64,000 nt of DNA from Cryphonectria parasitica EP155 (taxonomy: Eukaryota > Ascomycota > Sordariomycetes > Diaporthales > Cryphonectriaceae): NCBI RefSeq assembly GCF_011745365.1, contig NW_024468917.1, positions 2,599,501 to 2,663,500 on the forward strand, written 5' to 3'. Position 1 is the stretch's first letter. Each line of letters begins with the position of its first letter. A program made the translations under genes and the position numbers. The notes beneath the pieces were generated by a model, which had not been told where the DNA came from, did not search any database, and saw only the letters and a program-made list of their open reading frames with translations. Of this stretch, positions 1 through 13,723 are shown piece by piece.

Positions 1-1672
<1,672 letters not shown>

Positions 1673-2123
1673 GTTTGTGACCAACCTCGTTGAAGTCTGA
1701 GTGGTTTGTCGGAGACTACGATAGGGAAAGTACAGTCCTCGTATGTCTCATTCGCCAGCTTGGGGCCGACATGCAACCCACAGATAGATAAGCTTAACTT
1801 CTTGTAAGAAAAGAGTTCACTTTGACTGTAGCTATGCCATGGTTAAATATAGTACTGGGTATATCGGGTATCTTCATGCTTGTGTGGTCGGGCGGTTCTG
1901 TGTGTCATGAAGCCTTGTTTTCGTCATTGATCGAATGGACAAATCCTGATCCCGCTTACGCTATGAATGAAACCTGACATGAAGGCGAATGCCAAAGGAA
2001 TGTACAGGCATTTCTTTGCAAGGTCCAGTATCGTATCGTCCAAGTCCTACATCCTCACATGTCGTCGGGAGTCAAGGTAAGGCAAGTCTCCAGCCTTTAT
2101 CAACTTATGCACCGCTGTGGCTC
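1673..2123. other. Convergent intergenic spacer between cdh and rpc1
   Basis: This is 3'-flanking DNA of two convergent genes. It is AT-rich, with short TATA/GATA-like words around 1785-1860. I see no coding frame or RNA gene. Confidence 0.6.
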
Positions 2124-5100
2124 CTAGGCCGCAGCAGCCACCGGTCTCAACACATCCTTTCCGAGCTTGACAACCCGCGCCTCCCTCTTCTTCTTTACGC
2201 TCTTGCTCCAAGCATCCTCAAACAGCGTTGGCTTTTGCTCCAGATCGTAATCCATCAGGCCCATCCGTCTCACTACATTGAAGGAGCCGGTGCCGATGGT
2301 CATGGTTTGGCCCATGATAATACACTCGGACACGCCCTCGATGCGATCTGTCTTCATGCCTGCCGCCGCCTCGAACAGGTGATCGGCCGTCTTCTCAAAG
2401 GAGGCGAGCTGGAGGACCGAGTCGCGCATCTTCTGCAGGCCGAATCGTGTAATGCCGAGTACGTCGCCCTTGTAGGTCATGACGTCTGCGAGCAGCTGCA
2501 TATGTCGTGGATCGATGCCCATGTCACCCATGACCTCGCCAATCTCGTTGGCGATGGTCGTGCGTGCTGCCTCGATACCCAAGATGTCCCGGGCCTCCAT
2601 GACATTGTTGGTGCGTGTCTGTACGCCGATCACGCCCTCGGTTGTCATGCACTGACGCAGGCCGTAGCCTTCGACGAGCACCGTATGTTCGAGGTTCTCC
2701 GAGGTCTGGATGATAGCTCGGCTAGCCTCAGGATATCCGCAGATGGCTACAGTCGGAAGCATGCGGCGGAGGTAATTGACCCGCAACAAGAGATCCGACG
2801 TGCTCTCGACCATAGCAGCGGGCTTGCCATTTCTCGCAAGTCGCTTCTGCTCGGCTATGTCTTGCCAGGTGTTGCGGACGCAGATCTCGACATAGGTTGG
2901 CCCGACATGGACGTCCTCTTGCGCAATCTTCATTTTCTTGTGCTTCAGGATGGCTTCTGCGATCTCGCTGGGACCAATGCCCAAATGCATGTCTTGCAGG
3001 GCTGCCATGTCTAGCTCTAGGATGAGCTGGCCACGATCAGCAAGCCACTCGTCTTCGATGTGCTTGATGACATCAGACACATATGTCTTCTCAATTCGCG
3101 CCTTGACGACCTTGGCGACTTCAATCTGTTTCTTGTTTTCCAAGGGACAGGTGATGACAGGAGTGCTGATCGTCTTCGAGGCGTTGATGATTTCCTTGAT
3201 ACGGGGAACACCCTGGGTAATGCTCATGCCTGCGACACCAGCAAAATGGAATGTTTTAAGGGTCATCTGTGTGCCTGGCTCGCCAATGGACTGAGCGCCC
3301 ACTGCACCAACAGCGTGGCCCGGCTCGACGTGAGCCTGTTTGTATTTGTCCAAGCACAATCTGATGAACTTCATGAGTGTGGTTCGCGAAACTTTGGCTA
3401 CCCGCTCAGTTCGAGCCAAGCTGGTCTCGTCCTCGAGCGTGGGATCAATGGCCATGCCACTGCCGTCGTCTGGGTCCAAACCAGCTTCTCTCCGAGCATT
3501 CGAGAGCTTCTTGGCCCGAGCCGTGACGTATGCATCAATTTCTAGTAAGAAGCGTCGAGCGCTCTCATGTTCATCGATAGAAAGGTTGCTGTCATCGTCG
3601 TAATCCAGCTTCTTTCCATCTGTCAATCGTTTCCTCTGATACTTGGCCCGTTCAGAATCAAGCATAGATTGGCAGACCTCGATGATCTCGTGTGGAAGCA
3701 GGGTTCGTTCGGTGTTGTCCCAAGTGAGGGTCTCAGCATGCGTCCAGGTTCGGTCAAAGTGCACGGGTTTTCCTGATGCCTCCATGTCCACTGGATCCAA
3801 ATTGTCGGCACCGAACTGGAACTGCACAATGCCGCCTGATGACGTGCGGACCGTCTCGTCATAGGTTGTCGATAGATCCTCCAACGATTTCATCAATCGC
3901 CTGGACATGTAGCCGGTCTCAGCGGTCTTGACTGCAGTGTCGACCAGACCTTCTCGTCCAGAAATAGCGTGAAAGATGAATTCCGAGGGCACCAGACCGG
4001 TATAGAAACTGTTCCGGACGAAACCCTTGGAGGCTGGTTGACGAGCATTCTTGTGGAAGTGGGGTAGAGTCCGGTCCTGAAATCCATCTGCCACACGCTG
4101 GCCCCCGATAATTTGCTGTCCGACGCAAGCAACCATCTGAGCCACGTTGATGGCCGAGCCTTTGGATCCGGACTTGGCCATAGTGAGAGGGGCGTTGTTG
4201 CGGCTCAGCGAGTTCACACACTTGTCTCCAGCGTCTGAACGAACCTTGCTGAGAATACCGGAGATCATGTTCTCCAAGGTCTCCTCCATATTGCAGCCAG
4301 GTGCCTTCTCCAACTTGCCGGCCTTGAATGTTGCAATGAGGTCGTCAACTTTCTGGTAGGCATCCTTCACCAGATCTTCTTTCTCCTCCGTCAGAGATTT
4401 CACCGGAAAAACATCGCCCACTCCGATCGAGAAGCCACAGTTCGTCAACGCTCTTGCACAGAGCCTTGCCAGGCGGTTCATTGCTCCGGCTGCCGCCTCT
4501 GGACCATAGTCACGGAGTATGATGTAAAAGATGGAATCCTTCTTGCCTGCACCAACAGTAGACTTGTCCATGACGCCGCACATGACTTCGGAGTTCCGGA
4601 TGACCAGCCAGCCATCATTGGGGCACATATCGGGCGTCATGCCCGGCCGAGCCTTGTAGTCTCTGCACTTGGCATCCAGGTTGACCTTGACCGGCGACTG
4701 CTTGTTGGGCCGGATGAGGATGCTAAAAAGTTGCTTGCCGGTCCAGAGGGCTTTGGGCTTGATAATAGCTGGAGGCGGGAGATCCAAATGACCGCTCCCT
4801 TCCAGCATCATCTCACACGCGTAGGTGAAGGACTTGCGATCGAAGAATCTGTCCTTGCTGCTGAGCAGATACGCTGCTGTGATGAAATCTTGCGTTGCTG
4901 CAATAATGGGCTCGCCGTTCTTCGGTGTCGCCAGGTTGTTCTTCACGCCCATCAACGTGATGGCCTCTGCTCGAGCCTCCTCAGTCTGGGGAATGTGCAG
5001 GTTCATTTCGTCTCCGTCGAAATCAGCATTGTATGGTGTGCACACACACTCGTTGAGGCGAAAAGTCCGCCAAGGCCGCACTTTGACGTAGTGGCTCATG

Positions 5101-6639
5101 ATACTGAGTTTGTGCAGTGATGGCTGTCGGTTGAACAGTGCAATATCGCCGTCCACTAGATGTCGCTCGACAACGTCGCCAATCTCAAGATCCTCGGCGA
5201 TCTTTTGCCTGTTGCCAAACTTCAGATTGACCTTATAGCCACCGTCCTTCTTGACGATCCCATTTGCTCCCGGCCACACCTTCGTACCGTTCCGGATGGC
5301 TGTTCTCATGACGTCGATGTTGGTCGAGTTGACTCGTTCAGGGTAGGTCATGTTCTTCGCCACCAGTTGAGGTACCGCAACCTGGTCAATGCCTAGGTTG
5401 GGGTCCGGGGAGATGACGGTCCGTCCTGAGAAATCAACACGTTTCCCGGACAGGTTACCACGAAACCGGCCCTGCTTTCCCTTCAAACGTTGACAGAAGC
5501 CCCTGACAGTCTTTCCGTAGCCGGGTTGTGATAATCCCGGGACGTCGCTGTTAACATACATGGCGATCTGGAGCTGCAGAAATTCCCACTGCTCCATGAT
5601 GGAGGAAATTGGTTGGCCCTTGTCCAGTGCTGCCCGGATGAGACCACTCAACCATACAATCTCTGCCAGCTTGGCTGTGAGGTCGTCCTCTGTGCTGGAG
5701 CTGTCCTGTTGAACAGATGGCCGGATGCAGATTGGAGGAGCAGGGATGAACTGCCATATGAACATCTCTGGCCGTCCCTCGGTTGGGTCGATGCCGAGCA
5801 GCTCGCAGTCCGTCGGACTGATCAGCTTAAAGAGATTGAGCACCCTCAAAGGGTTCAGATCCTCCATGGCCTTCTTGACATGCTTGTCAAGGTCGGCATT
5901 GGTCTTCTTCGCCTCCTTGAAGGAGGCATCGTAGAGAAGCTTGCTTTCGGGAGCCACCTTCTTTGCTGCTGTCGACTTGTTAAAGGTAGAAAATTTGTCG
6001 TGCGCCAGCTTGATCACCCCCAGCTTGCGGATCTGGCCGTTGATGGCACCACAGTATGGGCATTCCTTGCACTTCCTGCATTGCTCATTGATCTTCTTGC
6101 AAATCATCGTTCGTCGCAGGTTGTCAATGCCCGGCCGCCTGAGCTCTTTCAAAAAATCCCGTCGCTCTTGTTCCGTCAGGAGAACTTTGCCGCACTCCTT
6201 GCAGATGTTCTGTAATATGGTCATCGTAAAGCGTAAGTAGCCGATGTGGAAAGCCGGTAGGGAGAGCCTGACATGGCCGAAGTGGCCAATACAGTTCTGG
6301 AGTGGCAGGTTGCAGGTGGCGCATTTTCCAGTCTTGCTCGAGATTCCGAGGCGAGGATCGAGAGCTCCATGAGGGAGGGGGGCTCGGCTGTTGTTAGGGT
6401 CGTCGATATTATAGAGATTTCGCTGGGCAACTTCCAAGACACCTTGGCTGACAACATCCTGGATGGACCTGCAGACGCATTGGAGTTAGACGAGGTTGAA
6501 TTGCGAAGGGGTGCTGAGAAAGAGGCTAAACTTACTGGATACCAAACTTCATCTCCTTGAAGCGTTTTGGAAGATGATCGACAACCTGCTCCTTGATGGT
6601 AGCAGGCCGTCCATGGCCTTGCGTGACGACGGCTGCCAT
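2124..6639 (-). CDS. rpc1: DNA-directed RNA polymerase III largest subunit (RPC1/C160)
   Basis: Largest subunit of Pol III, which makes tRNA, 5S rRNA and other small RNAs in the nucleus. The model has two exons: 6536-6639 (ATG at 6639, begins MAAVVTQG) and 2124-6468, joined across a 67-nt GTAAGT intron, giving 1482 residues; yeast Rpc160 is about 1460. Visible signatures are the N-terminal zinc clamp (CATCNLPLQNCIGHFGH), further zinc cysteines (CKECGK, CRKCKECPYC), GRTVISPDPNL, and the catalytic metal-A loop NADFDGDEMN near residue 515. Bridge-helix and trigger-loop type segments (SIGEPGTQMTLKTFHFAG) follow. The start was chosen because the short first exon restores a Pol III-like N-terminus; the long exon alone has no ATG at its 5' end. 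Identification as Pol III rather than Pol I or II rests on overall resemblance to C160. Confidence 0.96.
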
Positions 6640-7839
6640 CTTGTGCGCTGCGTGCGACTGCTTGTTGTCACCGTTGATGAATGCAGCCAATTGTAGACCT
6701 TTTCATTTTCATGGACAGTGTATCGCCTAGGTCTGTGGGCGACCTGTGCAGGGTGTGCGTATTGGAACGATCGTGGGATTCGGCAGTGAGTATTTTGATG
6801 AGTCTTCCCCGAAATTCGGTTTCGGCGTGGCGGCACAGAGTCGCAGAGTCATTCAGTTGAGGTTGAAATAGAAAAAAACCTGGGTTGTACCCCACCTCAC
6901 TGCAAGGCTAGGGTGGGGCATGCTTAGGAGCTGCAGGGCAGGGAGATGCCGGTTCGCAGTAGCCCCCAACGATGCGGAGACTACAGTTCTGTCCCTGAAT
7001 TAATGATCAGGTATTACATGCTGACTGCAAGAAATTCTTGCTTCCTTTTTCCTCATCTTTCCTCTACATTTTTATGTACACAGATGTAATGCGCATCAAA
7101 AATGGGTTGACTGCAAGATTCCAGATACAGTGAATGAAAGACTGAAAGTGATTCAATATCATCTTCATATTGCCAGTTGTCGTAAAATTTCAAAACAGAC
7201 ATTACTATGTACTTATACATAACAGTGTGTTCAGTGGACAAAGTTACGTAGTACATAGACACAGATTAATTCAGGGATCAGACTGTACCGAGATGGGGAC
7301 CCCAGTGAGTGATCGCCTAGTCGGGCGTAACGGGTAGTAGTCGGAGAAACATAGCGTCATTGTTTCCTACCTATGAGCTGCCCCCCCCCCCCGGTTCACA
7401 GGCACCTTCACAGTGAGAACTGGGGTCACATGTAATGGCCTCTCCTCCGTACCCAAAACAAGACCGTCTGACAACACATTCTATTTATGCATCAACCCGC
7501 GTACCATGGTCTGTTCTGAATCTCTCTGAAGCTGACTTATTGCATGAGTCTCTTCTTCCAATTACTTTTCATGTCCTCCTCCTCTCAACCGTCTGTTGGA
7601 AGCCTGTCCGCAGAGCTGCCTCGGACTAAGCGTTCCCCGTGCGCAGCGCGACTTGATCATTGCCATCCTCATCTCAACTTGGTCTGACCTTGTCTTCCCT
7701 CCTTCTCAAGTCAGTATCCACGACGACCGAGTTTTTTCCCACCTTGAGACGGGTGGTGAGAAGGCAGGCGAAGCGCGTCTCAACCAGGAGCTGGTCCTCT
7801 CTGGGAGCTTCCCATGCGTGGCATCACAGGCGCAGAATC
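6640..7839. promoter_or_regulatory. Divergent promoter region between rpc1 and the DDHD phospholipase gene
   Basis: About 1.2 kb separates two divergently transcribed genes. It is AT-rich around 7010-7270 and has a C14 run at 7381-7394. Pyrimidine-rich DNA around 7550-7830 probably forms the leader of the downstream gene. There is no convincing separate gene. Confidence 0.5.
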
Positions 7840-10745
7840 ATGGCTTCGACATCCACCGATAAGAAGGCCGAGAAGTCCACATGGGCTTCTGCCGTCGATT
7901 CCATCAACCCTTGGGCTGGCAGCCGAAGTACTACGCCGGTTCCAAAAGAGCCGGTGCCACCAACGCCACCGAAGCCGGGTAGTACTTCAGGGGTTGATCA
8001 CAGTATCAACCTCATATACGGCTTGAGCGCCAAGAGGTATCCGCCGGATTGCCCGCCCCTGAAAGTCCAGTGGTTCCACGCTGTCGATGTGAGTGCATTC
8101 CCGTTCACCTGGTTGCTCTTGACCCAACAACAATTCTTTGCTAACCGGGCGAATGGTCACTAGGTGCCGAAACGCAAACCCCAGCTTATCAAGGGCAAGA
8201 AGAAACCAGAAGACTCGACACCACCTGCACCTCCCAAGAAGTGGATGTCATTTTCACCCCACGACTCTCGGTCCATCGAGAACGTATACCAAGGCATTCT
8301 GGAGGGCAGGGAGAGGAAGAGAAATGACAGAACATCCACAAGAAGGGATTCCGACAGTAGTGACGATGAAATGGCAACCAAGGTGGCTGTGAACGAGGAT
8401 TTCCTGTTCGACGTGGACATCAAGAAGCGCGAGTTGGCACCGGTCTACTGGCTGGGCCCTATCTACGACGTACGACGGGGCAGTTGGTTCTACCAGGAAG
8501 GATCGAGCCTGCGTCCGTGTGAGGAAAATCTGGCTGCGCAACTCGAGGAGGGCTACCTCAAATGCAGGCCTTGGCTCTACGCTGGTGAGTTGGATCATCA
8601 ACCATCCAAACGACGAAAAATTAACAACTGGGTAGCCTCGAGGCTCCGCAGCGAATCCAAATCAAAGGGGGATGTTACTCCAAAGGCGTCTGTAGAGAAT
8701 CTCAAGGCACAGGCAGCGGCACAGACCCAGAACTCGAAGCCTGCCGGACCGCCCCCCACGCCACAGACACACAGGCTCTTCGGCGCATGGATGAACTCCG
8801 TAGCAACCTACCAGGACTCGGCCACAGCATGGCTGAACTCTGACGGTGTGTTGTCGTGGGTAACCTCAACTGTGTATGAGCGCTTTGCTGGCGGCGGATA
8901 CATGAGTGGCATCAAGGTGGTTCGCGGCTATACTGAACCTGGCAAAAAGGGCGGCAAGGACCCGAAAGATGAGAAGGAGCCTTCAAGTCCTACAGAGCAG
9001 CAGGCCGACTCGTCAGAGGGAAAGTTTCGTAAGCGAAAGTCAGCGCCGCCACAAACCAGATCTGACTCGATCGATGCATCTCCGGCGACAGATCAGGAGC
9101 CAGCAGTCTTCGAAAGTCGGGGCGAGAGTCTCCAGCGACAACTGTCCTCGCTGATTGAAAATGACAATGACGTCGAGAGTGAGGAAGAGGCTGTCCGAAG
9201 AAGAGAGGAGCAAGAAATACAAGACGACTATAACGCGCCTGCTGGCGAGACCCAAGGACGAGAAATTGAGCATCTTGTCCTTGTTACCCATGGCATTGGT
9301 CAGCTATTGGGCTTGAGGTAAGTAACTCCCCATATTGTATTAGTGACTGGCCTATGTACTAATGCAGTTTCTTTAGGATGGAGAGCGTAAACTTCGTCCA
9401 CGACGTAAATACTTTGCGAAAGAGTTAGTAGTTCTTGTTGACTTGCGTTCCTCCTTCCTGCACAACTCCGCAAGTTTCTGAAATAAAGCTGTCCACTGTC
9501 CGAGATAGTGTGCTGACACTTAGCAGCGATCAAGTCCGTTTACTCCACTTCTGAAGACCTGAGAGCCCTCAACACGGAGATCGGCGGAGGCCCGGGTAAT
9601 TCTCGCGTCCAGGTGCTGCCCGTGTGCTGGCGGCACCTTCTAGACTTTCCCAAGAGGCGGGAAGAGAAGAAGTCTGAGCAGGACCTTGGCCTTGCAACCA
9701 AAGAGGAAGATGAATGTGAGTTTTATGGTTGGAATGATCGATCCTTCCCGGCTCTACGCCGTGTCATTCCCATGCACACTTCATGTCTCCTCCCTCCGTC
9801 ATCACCCAACTGACAAACTGCAGATCCTTCGCTAGAGGACCTCGCTATCGAAGGTGCGGGATTCGCGCGGTCCCTCATTTCCGATCTTGCCCTAGATGTT
9901 CTACTGTATCAAAGCGCATACCGTGAGCAGATCTCTGAGATTGTCTTCAAGGAGGCCAACAACATCTATAAGCTGTTCAAAGAACGAAATCCAGGTTTCG
10001 ACGGCAAAGTTCACCTCCTTGGACATAGCTTGGGATCAGCCATCTTCTTTGACATTCTCTGTCGCCAAAGGGAGAGGCAAAAAGAGGCAGAGATGTCAAG
10101 AAATCCGCTTCGTATCTGGCCTGCCGAACCATCACGATCAGAAGTCAAGGATCCTCGTGACCTTACATTTGATTTCGAGGTTGATGACTTCTACTGTCTG
10201 GGGTCCCCCATCGGGTTGTTTCAGATGCTCAAAGGCCGGTAAGTATATATTCCTTGATCGTCATTGATTGTGTCGACTGACACGCAGAGGTGTAGAACTG
10301 TCAGTGCTCGCCATCTCACAGATGGACGACCTGCGGACAGTCCCTTCGACCCGGATTTCATGGATGATCCCTTTTTGCAAGCCCCTTTGACAGTAGACAA
10401 CCACCGCGTGTCTCCCATTACTGGTCTGCCCTATTCGGTCTCATCGCCCAAAGTCTTACAGATGTTCAATGTTTTCTACCCCTCCGACCCGATCGCATAC
10501 CGTATAGAGCCTCTTATCTCCCCGGCCATGTCTACTCTTAAGCCCCAGAATCTACCTTACACCAAGAGGGGAATATTTTCTGTGCACCCGCAAGGCATCT
10601 CAGGCATCGGCGCTAAAGTCGGGCAGAGCATGAGTGGGTTATGGTCCTCATTCAGCGCTGGCCTTGCCAGCAATCTGCTCAATCGTACTCTGGGTCTGAC
10701 CTCAGAGGACGTCGCAAAAATCAATGCTTCTCAGCAACAGCAGCA

Positions 10746-10778
<33 letters not shown>

Positions 10779-11339
10779 CGAACAGTCGCCTGGCGCTGGT
10801 ACAAACGTATCTGCTGGCGTGGTCTCGCATTCCAACTCAGTGACCAGCCTGTCTCAAAAAGCAGCGGAGCGCAAGAAACAGTTGGCCGAAGAGTCCTTCA
10901 GAGACATGGAAGGCGGCCGCAAAAGCATCAGCGGAAACGACTTTACACTCTTGGATGATGACCTCGAGACTCTTTACAGTCGATTTCAGAAGCGGCGTTC
11001 CAATTCTAACAAGGACTCGAAGTTCGACGACGCAGAATCGCGCGAAAAGTGGGCGCAGGAGGAGAACCAGGCTGCACGATTGAGGAGGGAGGAAATGAAA
11101 GTGCGGGCTCTCAACAGAAATGGCAGGGTGGATTACAGCATTCAAGAGTACGTGTCCCCTTTACCACCTTATGATGATTATCGAATGAAAATTAACATTC
11201 AGTGCTTAGGGGTGCTCTTGATTTCAATCCGCTGAGCACGATTGCTTCGCACCTGCAGTACTGGGGCGACGAAGATGTCGCCCATTTCATCATGTCCCAA
11301 CTCTTGTCTCGGAAAGAAAGCGATGGCGCGGGGAGATAG
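7840..11339 (+). CDS. DDHD-domain phospholipase A1 (Ddl1/PA-PLA1 family)
   Basis: Intracellular phospholipase A1-type enzyme of the PA-PLA1/Ddl1 family, which cleaves acyl chains from phosphatidic acid and related phospholipids. Seven exons are inferred: 7840-8088, 8164-9317, 9377-9423, 9527-9715, 9824-10238, 10296-11147 and 11210-11339, giving 1011 residues with all phases consistent. VTHGIGQ is followed by the lipase elbow GHSLGS with the predicted nucleophile Ser near residue 614. The DDHD domain follows: DDFYCLGSPIG, then the C-terminal HLQYWGDEDVAHF segment. A glutamine tract near residue 831 (10733-10777) interrupts the domain. The intron before exon 6 uses the acceptor at 10295, because the nearer AG gives a frame unlike the family. 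The frame stays open upstream of the ATG to 7657 (see findings). Yeast Ddl1 is mitochondrial; location here is not proven. Confidence 0.9.
10733..10777 (+). repeat. CAG/CAA repeat encoding polyglutamine in the DDHD protein
   Basis: A nearly pure run of CAG with a few CAA codons encodes about 15 consecutive Gln in the C-terminal half of the phospholipase. It is likely length-variable and sits in a low-complexity Ser/Gln-rich loop. Confidence 0.95.
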
Positions 11340-11869
11340 ACCGGGGCGGGTTCACCTACGGCGCATAGTTCTTGCATCACATTTGGAAAGTTCCTGGCAT
11401 GGGCGTAGAGGTTCCTTGGCTGGGGCGGTGATGGACGGTGTTTCGGCTGTAGGTTAGTCATTATTTATCAGCTTGCGGCTTGCAACTTCTCTTGTAAATG
11501 CAATATTCAACTTGACAGTGAAATTGGAACTCCAGGCCTTGATTTGCATTTGCAGGCCTTGTCCTCGTATTTGTGAAAAAACATCTAAACCGTGAGCTGA
11601 TTCATCCCATCGCCACATTCGAGCCCATTCTTATAACGACAGCATCGAATTTCCATTGAGATTTATATCTTCTGAGTGACTCGCCATAGAAGGATTACTG
11701 TTGTGAGACCAAAGGCTCGGGGTAATTAAAAATAGTGTGGCATAAGTGCTTTCTAGTTGGTAGCGGTAGGGACAAGCCATGTCTCTACCATCTTGAGTAG
11801 ACCATGACCGCCTTCAATTACATCAACTAAAATGCTCTGGCCGTTCTTCTCTCCCTCTCTCCCTTTCAC
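11340..11869. other. Convergent intergenic spacer
   Basis: The 3' flanks of the DDHD gene and the RING-like gene. It holds AT-rich stretches (for example around 11570-11760). I recognise no gene or structured RNA. Confidence 0.6.
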
Positions 11870-12679
11870 TCAAGGCCTCAACACACCCGCGTTGACCAGG
11901 CGGTCCCATAATGGCGCCATCGCCCTCGCATAGTCCTCTGCACTGCGCCCCTCCTCATCCTTCACCGCCGTGATATCCTCGCCGCCGTGTCCGGCCGGCA
12001 TTCTGTCCACACCCATACTGCGGGCCGCGACCAGTGCCTCCTCGGGGAACGCCTCGTCCGGCAGCCTCGGCGACCCGAGGTACAGCAGCAGCCAGACGGC
12101 CTCCTCCTGGGACTTCTCCAGGGCGATCTGCAGTGCGCTTCGATTCCGCTGCAGGGCGTCGCGGTACAGCACGATGGCTTTGACGTCGTCACCCTCGGAG
12201 GCAGCGTCCTTGAGGAGGTCGACGGCGCCGAGGACGTCGCCCTCGCCGCACATGGTGAGAAAGGCACGAGGGCGGCGCTCGCCTGGGTGGCTTGCTAGGT
12301 AAGCCTCCTCGGTGAGCACAGGGAGGATGTCGTGGTTCTCCTCGACGCCACCGTCGGAGGTGTACTGGCAGAGAATGGCGACGGGGGCCTGGGATATGTG
12401 GAAGACGGGGTTGGTGACGGAGGGGCCCGGGGCGTTGGACACCAGGTGGGCGCCGCAGGATGGGCAGGTGAGGTGGAAGGCTATGTGGCGAGACTCATCC
12501 AGGGCGCACTGCCAGTGGAAGTGACAGCCACATGGGAACTCGAGGTCGTCCGGCACGGTCTCGGCGGTCAAGGAGGAGGTGGAGGGGCCAGGCTGACCAC
12601 ACCCGTCATCGTCATCGGAGTCCGTCTCGACGGGTACGAGGAGGGGCTCATTGCAGATCTTGCAGGTTGGTTCTGGCAT
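11870..12679 (-). CDS. RING-like zinc-binding protein with ankyrin-like C-terminal part
   Basis: Single-exon gene of 269 residues. The N-terminus has CKIC at residues 6-9, an acidic Asp/Ser-rich insert, then CGCHFHWQC and CPSC. This Cys/His spacing is like a RING or zf-RING variant with a long first loop. The rest is helical and Ala/Leu-rich (FLTMCGEGDVLGAVDLL, SALQIALEKSQEEAVWLLLYLGS), resembling degenerate ankyrin or TPR helices. The start ATG at 12679 lies just before PEPTCKIC; the in-frame GTG one codon upstream is not used. A ubiquitin-ligase role is plausible from the zinc pattern but is inference. I do not recognise a characterised orthologue. Confidence 0.75.
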   Translation of the reverse strand: MPEPTCKICNEPLLVPVETDSDDDDGCGQPGPSTSSLTAETVPDDLEFPCGCHFHWQCALDESRHIAFHLTCPSCGAHLVSNAPGPSVTNPVFHISQAPVAILCQYTSDGGVEENHDILPVLTEEAYLASHPGERRPRAFLTMCGEGDVLGAVDLLKDAASEGDDVKAIVLYRDALQRNRSALQIALEKSQEEAVWLLLYLGSPRLPDEAFPEEALVAARSMGVDRMPAGHGGEDITAVKDEEGRSAEDYARAMAPLWDRLVNAGVLRP

Positions 12680-13723
12680 CACAATATGATCTGTAGGTTG
12701 GTTAGAAAAAGACCCGGTCTACTGGTTAGCCATGAGTGGCTCGACAGATCGAGACGAGCTGACAATGAGTCAAGAGATGATGCTCATGGGATGTTCTCCC
12801 AGTCTGAGGTCCGCCTTGCCGAGTCGAGAGGCAATCGGGTCCGAAGGGAAGAAGAAAAAAACCTCAAACTAGGAACAGGATTTTCTCGCTCTTCGCCATC
12901 CGAGTGAATCCAGTCATCAAGGTGGAGAACGACAATGCTAGACGCAAAGAAGACGGCGAGCCCGTGGCAAGGGCAAGTTGGCATGTGAGAAAAGGCAAAG
13001 AGGAAGTGAAGGTGATCGATCTTACTATGTAGCGATGATGAGTGAAAAACTCAAAACATTCCTCTCTTCTCGATGAATCCGTAAACCGAACGATGAACAG
13101 CGTCAGAACTCGCTTTGGGACTGCCTATTACCCTTGTTGCCTTCAGATCGTGAACCACAACTACTTAATTCCCGTCACCCAAGTGGCAACTTGATCATTG
13201 TTTCCATGGTGGTGGAGGGCCGAGAAGGAAAAGTTTTAGTGGGGCCCGTTTGCGTCCACTCTACAGTAGTCTCGTACTATGGTAGCAATGGGAAGGGAAG
13301 AGGGGTGTGTACTCCGATTTGCATGGCGATCATGTGTTATTGGATGTATTTGTGTCTGCCTATCCTGGTATTTTCTTGGCGGCTTAGGACTGACGAAGCC
13401 TGCTGTGGCTTTGACCAGGCTTGCTCAGGCAGTCACTGAAAGAGGCCTGGGAGGAGGACGTGTTTGGGGCTTGGCGCCCAGTGCCCCCCCAGCTGCCCTT
13501 GCAGCCCAGGGAGTGGAGACCTGGACTCACCCCGCGATGACATAGTTAGGCTATGAAGCTCGCTCTCGCTCCATCTTGATTTCCCTGCCCAACATTCTTT
13601 TGACATTGATCCTGCGAATACGAAATCGTACGCAGTCTTAACTTTCCATCGAGTAACTTCCTCAGCGTCTCTTGAGGTTACAACCACTTCTGAATCACTC
13701 GAGTAGCCCAAAGCAGAGCAATC
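12680..13723. promoter_or_regulatory. Divergent promoter region between the RING-like gene and fimbrin
   Basis: About 1 kb. The fimbrin leader probably lies within 13560-13723. Open frames in the middle (for example 13134-13439) have no family resemblance and unlikely composition, so I call no gene. Confidence 0.5.

Noticed and set aside
6435..6437. TTG codon as start of the Pol III subunit
   Set aside because: Only a non-ATG start; a short upstream exon (6536-6639) with a GTAAGT intron gives an ATG and a family-like N-terminus.
13134..13545. Open frames between the RING-like gene and fimbrin
   Set aside because: Short, different frames, no conserved motif and no plausible splicing partner.
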